A DNA stretch of 64,000 nt from Desarmillaria ectypa (lineage: Eukaryota; Basidiomycota; Agaricomycetes; Agaricales; Physalacriaceae), in the NCBI GenBank assembly GCA_030407005.1, contig JAUDYN010000006.1:2666001-2730000 (forward strand), given 5' to 3'. Both the position numbers and the translations under genes were made by a program. Below the pieces are notes generated by a model. That model was not told the DNA's origin. It did not search any database and worked only from the letters and a program-made list of their open reading frames with translations. Below are positions 34,856 through 45,401 of the stretch, piece after piece (position 1 is the stretch's first letter; each line of letters starts with the position of its first letter).

Positions 34856-36621
34856 TCTAGCAGCAGAAATGGGCTGTTAAAAGCACAGAGTTTGAACGAC
34901 ACCACAGTGGCCCAGCCAAAGGTGCTATATACTTCTAACCTAGTGGCATTGGCCCAAGTAGTGTTGCTAGAACGTGACTCGGACAATGGAGTGAAGCCTT
35001 TGTTCCGCAGATGGTCATGTTTTCGTTACCCTCCTTTGTCTGCCACACCAGAATAGGACACAGATATCGGTTGCATCAGACAACTTGATTGTGGTGAGGG
35101 ATGGCAGTGTGAGAAACAATGGAGGGTGGTAGGGCGTTCCAGGATATCATGAAAGCGACGGGATACCTCAACCTGAGCGCGGCCCATGCGGGGCAACAAT
35201 TGGGAGAACTTCAAGGAGACGATCGGAACTCGGGCCGGAAGCGAGTGTCGGTTCGGACGTCCGAACCCGACTGCAGTGCGAGTCGCAATTCGACTCCAGA
35301 ATCTTACTGACTCCCGCACCACCATGACCGGAAGGCTCCCACCTCGTTCGAATAGCCACTGAGTATGCCTTGAGATGTCGCAGATTGCTCAGAGAGCACT
35401 TATTTCGATGGATGGCATGCAAGGCGTCTGGATGATGCCTTGGAAATAGGGGTTGCGACACGTCTGCCTGGCAACCTTCGCCCAATGCTTCCCTCGTCGC
35501 TTTCGTAAAGGTTTTTGTGGCGACGGTAGCCTCCTGTAGGCCTCGGTGCTGGGAATGGAACCAGAGGATGCGCCATATATGCTCTAGCGCTGGGACAGCG
35601 TTCAAATCACATGACTTAACGATGAGCATGTGCATGTACGTCCTGTATGCTTTAGCGCTGGGACTTGAGATCATTTGGATCTATCCTGCCATGATTCACG
35701 GGCAGCTTGTCTGTGCTTGCTCCGGTGGGCGAATATTTTCAGGGGCCCCTATATTCCCTACACCTTTGCATTTGAGTATACTTACTGTACTTTAGTATTC
35801 ACACCTTTGACGCTAGTTCTGAGGGGCCGCACCCTGCGGGGGCTACGCTGAATTGGTTTGGCCCAAAGAGTATTTGGTACCATAGCACAAGCATGTGTAG
35901 TACGAACTCTGGTTAGCTTTCTTCTCAGGGACATAAAACCAGAATAAACGTCCACCACCACCACCATAATCTCAAAATTACGGGAAACGTGCACACTGCA
36001 CATACAAAGCCCTAATACCCTCGACCCCACTACACCTAGTCACTGGCACGGCCTTGCTTGTGCGCCGCCGCCGCGTCTCTGTACTAAACTTGGATTACGG
36101 GTAGTGGTTACAAAATGCTGAGGAAAAAAAAGGGGGAACTGCCTGGAGTCACGATTCTACTTATAAATACCTATGAGAAGTGGTGATTTTCCCTCTCGAT
36201 CCTTAAACTAGCGCCTCCACAGCATCTTCGCGCTCCATTCATAAAAGTTTTATATCTCGGGCCGGCAGAATACCCCCTGGTCAAGGCTCAAGGAAGGTAA
36301 ATACAGGGATGCAAGTAGCAAGTATTACCAGGGTTTACACGTTTACTGCTTACATTTAAGCTTTAGAGCTTACACTTACCTTTTAGGCCCCCCCCGCTAG
36401 CTTTGACATATTTCATTTCCTGTAATAATTTGACAGTTTGCATAATTCCAATCCACGCGCCGGTGCGAAGCAGTAAATATGTGTGACTATTTCTGAATCA
36501 GAACCCTTGCCATCGAATCAGAAATATATCAGATGATACGATTAGTACAGCGGATAGTCTACAGTGAATGATGGTAAATCGAATTCAATTCAATTCAATT
36601 TCTTCTAATTCTTCTTCTCCC
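34856..36621. other. Intergenic or unresolved, with AATTC microsatellite
   Basis: About 1.8 kb. Two overlapping minus-strand frames are open between 35026 and 35674, without homology that I recognise. A short AATTC repeat (three units plus a partial one) lies at 36582-36600, just downstream of the polyol dehydrogenase stop. No RNA gene or mobile element is evident. Confidence 0.45.
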
Positions 36622-38064
36622 CTACGGTTTGATAGCAATTTTAAGCGCCCCTCTACTGCTCATCTTGTCTAGCGCTGCCTGGAATTCATCTAGCTGGAAG
36701 ACATCTGTAACCATACCCTTGACTTTGACTTTGCCGCTGTCGAGGTAGGCAACTGCCCGAGGGAAGCAATATGTCTGCGAAAACGACCCGATGATCTAAA
36801 GAATCAGCTTAAATTAGACAACTCCAAGAACATCAACAACAGTAAGCACCTTGATCTCATCACCGAAGATTTTTGATGGCGGCCAGTGCACCTGAGCTTT
36901 GTTTTCATAGACCCCATACAGCATCAACGTGCCACCTCTTCGGACATAGTTAATGCTTTCATTAGCAAGTTTCTCCACTCCGGTCGCTTCCACGACGACG
37001 TCAAAGCCGTAAGGATTATCATCCTTCAGCTTCTTCCACTGCGCTTCAGGGTGCTGGCGATCAAGTTCAATGTACTCGTCAGCAACGTCAAGGCCTTTGG
37101 CGATGTTCATCTTGATACCCTTGTTGGCAGCGACAACAATTCGAGACGCGCCGTTGAGCTTCAGCAACTGAGCGAGAATCAAGCCAGTAGGTCCAGCCCC
37201 TAAAAGGAGAACCTCGATGCCGACAGGTGGTGCCAGCTTGTCGAGACCGTGAATTGCGCATGCAGCTGGCTCAAGCAGAGTGGCTTCCTCGTCCGTGAGA
37301 TTTTTAATCTTGTACAGTTTCTGCTGTTTGCTGGACAAATAGTGAAAGAATGGTTCGAGATGATCGAAGATATCACGTACTATACAATATACTCCGCAAA
37401 GCCACCATCCTGGGTAACACCCCGTGCGTTGAAGTTCTCGCACATGAGCGATTGCCCTCTTCGGCAATAGAAACAATTGTCGCACTACAGTGTGGCGAAT
37501 AAGGTTTGGTCTCCTTCGATGCAATTCGGACGTACCGTGATGCCAACGTCTGCTACGCATCGGTCCCCAAGGTCAAAGCCCTTGACGTTCTTGCCCAACT
37601 CGACGACGGTGCCAATAGCTTCATGTCCTGGGATAAGCTGGGCAGGTCTCAGGTTGCAGACCTTGTCGGATAAACTGGCTACGTACAGGAAACTTTGAGA
37701 TAAACTCGCCTATGTTACATTCAGCCCAAAGTAATATCAGCAACAGCGTACACATACCGTCGTGAATGTGCGCATCCGTTCCGCACACGCCTGAGTGACA
37801 GCCTTTATTAAATGACGTCAAATGCTCAGGGTTGGCACATACCACAGCAGCTCACTGTCGACATCGTCAGCTAATCCTCGCTGGGATCACAATATGGGAC
37901 TCACCTTTGAGCAACACATCGTCATCGCCGACTTTCGGTATAGGGACCTGCTTTATCTCAAAGTCTTGGGGCTGCCAGCGTCGCGCTCATCAGACACTGG
38001 GCCGGGCATATCTTGGAAGACATACCGCATTGTACCAAAGAGCTTTCATTGTTCCTTCAGGCAT
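36622..38064 (-). CDS. Zinc-dependent polyol dehydrogenase, D-arabinitol dehydrogenase-like
   Basis: Medium-chain NAD(P)-dependent dehydrogenase that oxidises a sugar alcohol. The closest type by motif is the fungal D-arabinitol dehydrogenase of rusts and other basidiomycetes. ATG 38062-38064 gives [13 protein letters not shown], spliced to [22 protein letters not shown]. Catalytic-zinc and GroES-fold motifs: [11 protein letters not shown] (about 37765-37800), [14 protein letters not shown], and the structural Cys cluster around [12 protein letters not shown] (about 37440-37480). The Rossmann fold has [17 protein letters not shown] (about 37150-37200). The last exon encodes the [18 protein letters not shown] block and ends ALKIAIKP. 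Substrate cannot be fixed from sequence; sorbitol or xylitol are alternatives. Exon joints are clean and no defect is seen. Confidence 0.92.
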
Positions 38065-38894
38065 TGTAGAAGATACTGAGATATCCAAGGTGTATGAGAG
38101 ATGAGGTGAGAGAAAAAATGCTGAATCCACAGGCCAAGGAAGGATTTATATCCCCTGTCCGCGCCTCACGTGCCTGATCTCCATGGCGCCGGTCTTCAGC
38201 CGCCAACATGACGTCAATGCCCATTTTGGGACTTTGCTCTTATTTCCTAGCCTCTTTTCGCCTCTTTCAGCCTAGATCTGGGGATATACTGCGATACTCT
38301 GCATGCTGCGACGGACGCCGGATCATACTAGGCAATTCCTAAATCCCTTTGACATATGGTGAGCGCTGGCGGAAAATTGATTAAATGTCCAATCAGTAAT
38401 ATACAATCAGCGTTACCATCGGTATGTGCGACTGCCAAGTAGCTAATAGCTATGTATCCGTCAGTATTTGTGGTCTCGAGACACGGCAGCACTTTGAGGG
38501 TTTCGGCTATCTTTCGTAATTTCAATTGTTGAAGTATCCGCTGCTGAATTCAATGCAAACTCCATTATCTCCGAATTTGTAGAACATACGTCATTTTGGA
38601 ATTCCAAAAACGATGGAAGATCACAGGTGCAGCGGACCGAGAAGCTAACCTGACATTCCCCAGTTCAAAAGGTGGTGTGCTATATCATGCGGTCAAAGAT
38701 GGTTGTCAGGTTCTTGATAGCAAAGTACGGATATGAAGTGCAGCTGATACGTTGTATAGAAAAGATGAATAGAGTCAGTCTCGTGCGTCATTACCGGCAC
38801 GACAGGCAAAGAGAAGTATAAAATGTCACATTGACTAATGCATAGACAGATTCTGGGTCTACACATGCAATTCGGTAGGGTATCTTGGGAGCAA
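38065..38894. other. Intergenic between polyol dehydrogenase and glyoxal oxidase
   Basis: About 0.8 kb. It contains the promoter of the polyol dehydrogenase and the 3' end of the glyoxal oxidase (both on the minus strand). No gene-like frame. Confidence 0.55.
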
Positions 38895-41425
38895 TCAAGA
38901 GCTTGATGCAGGAATTACAGCAGTGGCGACATTGCTGCCTTCGCCTTCAGTAGGTGGCGGCGGAGGGGCTACGAATGACGCAACGGAGGCCTTTAGCATA
39001 CTATTAATGCCAAGAATGTGGTCAACGGTAGCATCTGAATAAACTCTAACAATTCACTTGGCCGCAGTATTCCCATCAACTGGCGGAGAGCCTCCAGTCC
39101 CGATAATAGTCTTGTGTCCAAAGCTCGGTACTCCTTCGTCAGTGACAATGTAGAGGTAAGCCGGTCCGGGTGGATATAGTCTGGCTGTGGGCGGTCCCGT
39201 GACGGTCAGAACCTTACCGTCATTCGAGAGGGAAGAGACGAGCTTGAGCAGACGTTGATCCATGTGTACCCCGTGTGTGGCAAACCCAAGGTCCATTAAA
39301 GATACTTTGCGGCCATATAAGTTAGAAAAGAGGGAAAAGGAATGAGAATTTGAAAGCGTACCAGAGACATTTGTTGCGGATGAAGGTAAATTAACGTTGA
39401 GAGAGAAAATTCCACCGTAGTTCACCGTAGCAGGCAACCCGGTATAGGTTGGACGAGGTCTGGCCATGTAAGGAGGTGAATAGAACTCCATCCTATTACA
39501 AGGAGAATAATTAGCAGTTGAACGCATTAAGTCGGTACGACATGAATACCTGTATTCGGTAGGATATTTCGTAGTCGTTACATCGTCGTTTGGGTTGGAA
39601 CCCGCTGGCAGAATGCATACACATATGAGACCATGTACGAAGTGGAGGACCAGATATTTTTTTTACCGAGCATGATCGTTCCATTGGGAGTCAGAGAGGC
39701 AGTCGAGTGATAGATCCTGGCGATATTCGTTGCGGGAATTCCCGCGGATGAAAACCGACTACCTGCTGGAGCAGACGGATCATAGACGACTGGCGTAAAT
39801 GCGGGATTATCGGCATTGCTTTGACCAACACGATTGGCGACCTATACGAATTCTTTGTTAGCGAAATTGGGGGATTCTAAGATGCTCGTGCATACATTCC
39901 CATACCCTGCGACACCAGTTTGTGCCCCATTCACAATGACGACTCTTCCATCTGGCAGCAACACCATTTCTGGCATAACCCTGGCCTGGGGCATACGCTC
40001 CACCTGCCATCCAGCGGCTATACCAGCTTGGTTCAGGACTAGTCGGGAACACTGAGCCGACGCGGGAGTCTGCGAAGAAAGGGTCGATGGTGACACGCTA
40101 TCAGAAACTGTCGATCCTCCGCATATCATTACTTCTGGGGTATAATTGTTTTCAGGAGTGAGAGGAAGAAGTGTGGCGCCTGCCGAGAACGGCGAGCTTG
40201 GTGAAAGGTGTGAAGTGAGTAGAAAGAACGAGGGTATGTACTTACGTTATGCGAACGCCGTTAGGGATACCTGGAAGAGCGGTTTCGGTGTTGGCTTGCC
40301 AGTTAAAGATCATCGCGTTTTGGTTCGCGGCAACGAAAATAGTGCCATCCGGAAGGTAAATCATAATGGGGAAGTGGTTCCCATTAAGAGTATTACGAAG
40401 GAATGGACTGGGGATTTGAACTCCATTGTGCCCTATGAGAGGCGAGGTCAACGGAGTGATGTCAATTAGATGATGGAAGGCTTACCGTTGATGTTCTTTG
40501 GTGGGAAGAACTCGTAGGTGGGATTGTTGATGGAGTTTGAGTTGATATATCTACATTGGTCAGGAAAAATCAAAGACAGTGAGGCATATATGCGAAATTG
40601 ATTACCCTCCGCCGACAGAACCCCTGGAAGACGGTGAAATTTAGCACTATCGACGATGAATGAACTCAGGGTCTTACCCATATATGATGATAGAACCATC
40701 TTCAATACGTACCTGACGATATCATACATGATCGCTAAGCAACGAGGAAGCGCTGTAGAAAGCAACTCACGGAAGATGGGTACCACCTGTTTGATGTCAA
40801 GTGAATGTGATTGGGGTCTTCGAAAACATCACAGATTTTATTATTGCAGGGTGTGAACATCCGGATAGCTTGCAAGCCGTTAGCGCCTACGCAGAACTTC
40901 GTGAAGATCTTGTCAAACTAGTGATACATCCGTAGGTACTGACCGGTAATGACGACGGGATTTCCACCAGAGTTGACTAGGGTTCCGTTTCCGAGGAAGC
41001 TACCAGTTGCACACCAAGAATTACTCAGAGGGTTCAAGGCGCGTACAGTGAGAGCATTGAGATCAACTTCGACGGCCCATGCGACATGTCCGTTAACTGT
41101 GAGAGCGTTGTGCTCTCTTTGAGATATTGCGTTTTGAATTTCTGATCGATGTCGTTAAGAATGACATTGACGTACACTTTGTCATAAATAATTGCGGTAG
41201 TTTCTGATAAGATTGCAAGTTGCATCCCGCTAACTCCAGTTGTTCTATGAAACACATTAGTCATAGGTCATTAATTGGACGCAGAGAGCCCACTTACCCT
41301 TGCTGGAGCAAAGTCCAATTACCCCCAGCGAAAGCGCGTTGTTCAAGGGAATCATGACCAAGTACGGCAAAGCTCCAAGGTAGAACGATTAGAAGAACAG
41401 AATACAAATACAGCCCGCGGGCCAT
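38895..41425 (-). CDS. Copper radical oxidase (glyoxal oxidase family)
   Basis: Secreted enzyme that oxidises aldehydes to acids and makes hydrogen peroxide for peroxidases during lignocellulose attack. ATG 41423-41425 is followed by a signal peptide (MARGLYLYSVLLIVLPWSFA). Next come TTGVSGMQLAIL, SNSWCATGSFLGNG (the region of the Cys that cross-links to the radical Tyr), SNRWYPSS, GVMICGGS-like and CSRLVL repeats of the beta-propeller, RVMPEMVLLPDGRVVIVNG, and ARIYHSTASLTPNG (adjacent Tyr-His copper ligands, about 39675-39720). The C-terminal domain contains ATHGVHMDQR (second His ligand, about 39265-39295). A stop at 39054-39056 lies in a 57-nt intron (39001-39057); the real end is a final exon with a Pro/Ala/Ser-rich tail stopping at 38895. 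Small exons; no defect seen. Confidence 0.92.
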
Positions 41426-43209
41426 CTTTTACAGAGACAACGATATAGAGAGAACAAAGTCAAGAGATGCTCTGGGTTAACCTCCCTCTACTAATATACA
41501 TGGTTTTAAAGAACCGCCAAGCACAAGTCATTACACCACGGCATAGCAAACAGCGGAGTACGAAGACCATCGTGAGCTGAGAGAGAGAAACAAAACCGAA
41601 AATTACCTCATTACAGGTAGTAGTAGGGTGACAGCTAAGTATCAGCGCATGAGCTGCGCCACCAATCTGCCATATTTTGTCAAGATCCTTACGGCAAGGC
41701 ACATTCAGTTGTTATGAATGATAGGGCAGGAACGCACACCTACTCTGGATTTTTGCTAGTAAGTACAGCAACTTCGCAATGAACGCTCTTTGAACATTCT
41801 AGAGACCCCATGACGGCAAATGCCAGAGAGCCTCGTCATAAATCAAGTGTCGTCACTCCACTGCTTTACCTGCAACACTGAGCGGAAGTTGATCAATGGC
41901 AGAAAATTACGAGAGCCTTCTGTATGACATCCATCAGCCTATCAACGGACGCTAGACGTTCTCTCGTAACAGGGCCTGAGCAGAGGAGCGAAAATATCTC
42001 AAGCGCATCATCGAGCGGTTCACGTTGAGATCTAGACATACATGGTGAAGGTGAAGCTACGCGTTGCTGAGGTACCGTAACCGGCAGACCCGTCAAACAC
42101 CGGACCCACGAACGAGTCAAGAGCTTGATCCAGCGAGTGCCGGATATTTTGACTTGGAATATCCTGATAACGCCTCTGCACACATGTGAGTCTGAGTCCT
42201 GAGTCCTGACATCTTTGTAGCGGTCTCTTGATTATAGAGAGAGCATCTCATCACGAGAACATTAATCAGAGGTCTGCTCCGACGTGGTGGGTAAGACGAA
42301 ATAAGATTGGGTTGTGTACTATAGTGAGCCAATGTCTTCGCTCCTATCATCTAATAATGAGATAGTGATACTGCTGCTCTGCATATGCTACTCGACAGGG
42401 AAATATGAATGACTACTGCAGCTTTTGCTCAGTTCCAACTAACCGTATTGATGATGAAGTCTTAGTATGATACTTTTCCCCGCTGGATATGCCGTAAATT
42501 GTTGTCTATGAGCCATACGACCCCCTAGTCTGTTACCACTATCCTCTACAGCAAGTGGCTCTAGCATTCTTTTGTTCCTATAATTTGACTGTTATTTGTA
42601 CACAGATAATCAACATTGGTTGCTTGAGGCATATGTATAATACCGTTTGAGATGAGCATGTGGTGCGAGCCTCAATACATGAAATTTTGAGAAATAAATT
42701 TCCATAAAACCATTTTACTAGGTACAAATAATAAACAAGTTGGCCTGTTATTCTTACCCTCAATGAATTTCCAGTACATTGGCATAGCAGGATACAGAGC
42801 ATCCACTCATCTTTTTGCATTTGTTCCCCTCGTGGGCCAGTTGTCTGGCTTAGTGGCGAGGCTGGTTCCACCTTCGTTTCGGAGACAATCGGCCTCGACC
42901 TCTACGGCTACACGTGTCAAGTCACGACTGGTATGTACCATCTACCTTGCCGACTTTCACACCTATTTAACGCGTTGATGCCTAAGGACGACGTTGACAG
43001 ACGATGAGAAGCCCCCTACCGCTTGCAGTCCTTGTTTAGGTTGCCTGCTCAGCTCGGAATATATATCCCAGGCGTCGTTTCGTATTACGTGTTGATGTCT
43101 GCCTTCTAATTTATTTTTGATTGCAATACATTTTTAGGTTGGTGTTCTTTCTTCACAAAGCGATACCCCGGATCTGGACGACTCATCTGTACAGTAAGCG
43201 TTTCCAATT
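41426..43209. other. Intergenic, no recognisable gene
   Basis: About 1.8 kb. Frames of 60-100 codons exist on both strands (for example minus strand 42578-42871, plus strand 42763-42978) but none looks like a known protein. Decayed 5' sequence of the tyrosinase relic may lie in the last few hundred bases. Confidence 0.5.
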
Positions 43210-43795
43210 GTTGGATTGAATACGTGCCAGCTGACAACGACTTCACCCAGGTTTCCGGCTGTGAATGCCCTTCCCAACAGCATGCGGATTCAAGCTTCCT
43301 TACATTTCATCATAGGTTCGTCAGTCACTCCCATAAGAACCCTGTGGGAAGAATGCGGTTATACCGGCAAGCTCCCATATTGGAATGAAATCCCTGGTGT
43401 TCTATCGTGCTCGATTTTGGCGATGAAAGGGAGCCGGGACCAACTATGTTATTGTTGACAGTCCATTCGCCAACATTTTCTTTCGTCTAGGCCCTGGAAC
43501 TACCAATGCTGACCATCCACTCACCCGTAAACTTGATGTGAAAAACTCTCAGTATGCAGGTCAGACCTATGTCAATAAGGTGAACTCTTTGCTTTATTTA
43601 AGAAGAGCCTTTCTGGTCCGCTTCACAGGGCGGGTCACGAAGTTGGAGGAGGCGTGAGTCCCCTTTTAGACAATTTATTGTATCAACCTTAATTGTTTGA
43701 TTCTAGGTCAGTATCTTAACGTCACCCTAACGATCTCATCTTTGGATGCATCACATCTATCTAGACTGTGCACGTATTTTTCTTTGTTACTGTGC
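43210..43795 (+). pseudogene. Tyrosinase pseudogene fragment
   Basis: Fragment of a short secreted-type tyrosinase (copper monophenol oxidase of melanin synthesis). Recognisable blocks on the plus strand: EECGYTGKLPYWNE (about 43345-43389), YVIVDSPFANIFFRLGPGTT with ADHPLTRKLD (about 43446-43545), a HRAGHEVGGG block with the spacing of a CuB histidine motif (43625-43654), and PNDLIF followed by WMHHIYLD (about 43725-43775). The last two pieces belong to one uninterrupted motif (LIFWMHHxYLD) but lie in different frames, so one base has been lost. Frame also changes between YWNE and YVIVD, and the CuA histidine region is not readable. I see no C-terminal continuation. Confidence 0.75.
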
Positions 43796-45401
43796 TAGTG
43801 AGTATCACCTTGTAAGTTTCGTCACATAGGTCTAGTGGAAGTGGTAAGGAAACGACGAGACCAGGGTCTACGACGTCAAGGGTGCAGGTTTGGGGCCGAA
43901 AGGGCCAGTTACTCAATAGACCATATTGCTCTGTAACTTCAGTCACCTAAATGGTATAAAAAGTTATTTTTCGTTTTGATGATCATCCTTAAGCATGGAT
44001 GGTTGTTTATAGCGTAAAAGTCGTGCAAGCAGACGGGCGCGGCGCGGGTGCAATTGTCACTTGTACTGCCGACCTTGCCTCCCACCAACCACTATATAGG
44101 ACTTCGATTTGGTATTGTGATGTGTTCTTCTAACTGTCAGTTATCTATTCAAACTGCCTGCCTTTTAAGGACATCTGAAAATTTAACATTCCTCATCTGG
44201 GCCTTCACCATTTATAGTTGAAGTATCCTTACTGATCTGAGAAGTCGCCCGTCTTTCGTTCTTGGGACGTAATTTACTTTCGACATTTTGTATGGCAGCG
44301 CAGGAATCTGCGACTCACGTTCCCAGTCGCAGAGAACTACTATGCGAAATGAAGATCCTAAAGTATACTTGCGCTTTTCTCGGAAGGACTCCTTTCTGCA
44401 ACATGTGGTGCCTGGAGCGCCGTAACAGCATCCGATTGTTTGCGTGTGGAGCGGTACCTGCTCAAGCAGATTTCGCTAGGTCATCTAGAGTGCCGGAGGT
44501 ATCAGAACAGCTTCGGTATCGATGATTGACCATTGAAAGTGACGGAGGTTGAATCTTAAGGGTGTACCGTGTCTACTTATGTTCACACTTGGCTAATCTT
44601 TATCTCGCCATCTATACCAAGGTCGCTCGCATGAGTTGATTGATATTACCTCCATTCCGGCGAAGAACTTGCAATTTTGAGCGAAGTATTTTTAACATGG
44701 AAGACCGGAACTTCAACTTGATGCAGGTTCGTCGTCTTCGGATTAAGGTAGGGCTAAATAATAGGTATTTATTGACATCAATTTATTAACACTGTTATTA
44801 ACACGTTAATAACTTGTTAATAAAAGGGCACCCCAATGTACCTTGTGAATAAATGCGAATAAATCGAGCACTTTTCTGGGGCTATAGCTGTTCTTCTGGC
44901 ATGTCCCAGGTCTGTACTACTCTGCCAACCTCCAAGCACAGAAAATTCCCCTTCACCACCTACCTTACTTCGGATATCTGTCAGGATAAGTTAACCTGAA
45001 TAAACAAGGTAATCCAAGCCCAACTTTATTCTGCTACTGCTAGGGAAAAGCTTTAGGTTGTCAACAACAATAAGATTCCGATACAGAAGGAACAATATAA
45101 AAAAACCGTGTAACCGCTTGGTTTGTACCCAGTATCATGCGACTCGCGCACGTCCTGAGATCAAACTGTCTGATATTCAGATAAAATTATATTTACCATA
45201 TGTCTGTACTTCTCTCAGAGTTCGTTTGCATCTCTTCAGATGTTCGAATGGGGTCTGAGGCATTCTGTTGATGAAATCCACGTGATCGTATTCGCTCCAT
45301 TCCTCCCACGGCTACCCTCGTGCCAAACCTCCTTCATTCTGTCGTTATCACCGCCACCAATATCACCGCCCTGGACTATTCTGTCTACCGATATTGGAAG
45401 A
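43796..45401. other. Intergenic, upstream of MLH1
   Basis: About 1.6 kb between the tyrosinase relic and MLH1. One plus-strand frame (44262-44525) is open for 87 codons without recognisable content. It includes the TTATTAAC repeat cluster listed separately. Confidence 0.5.
44783..44822. repeat. TTATTAAC/GTTAATAA direct and inverted repeat cluster
   Basis: Within 40 bp the motif TTATTAACA occurs twice head-to-tail (44783-44791, 44795-44803), and its inverse GTTAATAA follows twice (44805-44812, 44816-44823). TTATTAAC and GTTAATAA form an almost perfect 18-bp palindrome at 44795-44812. A homeodomain-like binding cluster or simple AT slippage are both possible. Confidence 0.6.

Noticed and set aside
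34172..35674. Possible STE3-type pheromone receptor because of the Ser/Pro-rich tail
   Set aside because: I could not find the seven-helix region or conserved receptor motifs in any frame.
39054..39056. Early stop of the glyoxal oxidase followed by an open in-frame extension, suggesting stop readthrough
   Set aside because: A 57-nt intron (39001-39057) removes the stop and continues in frame to a stop at 38895-38897.
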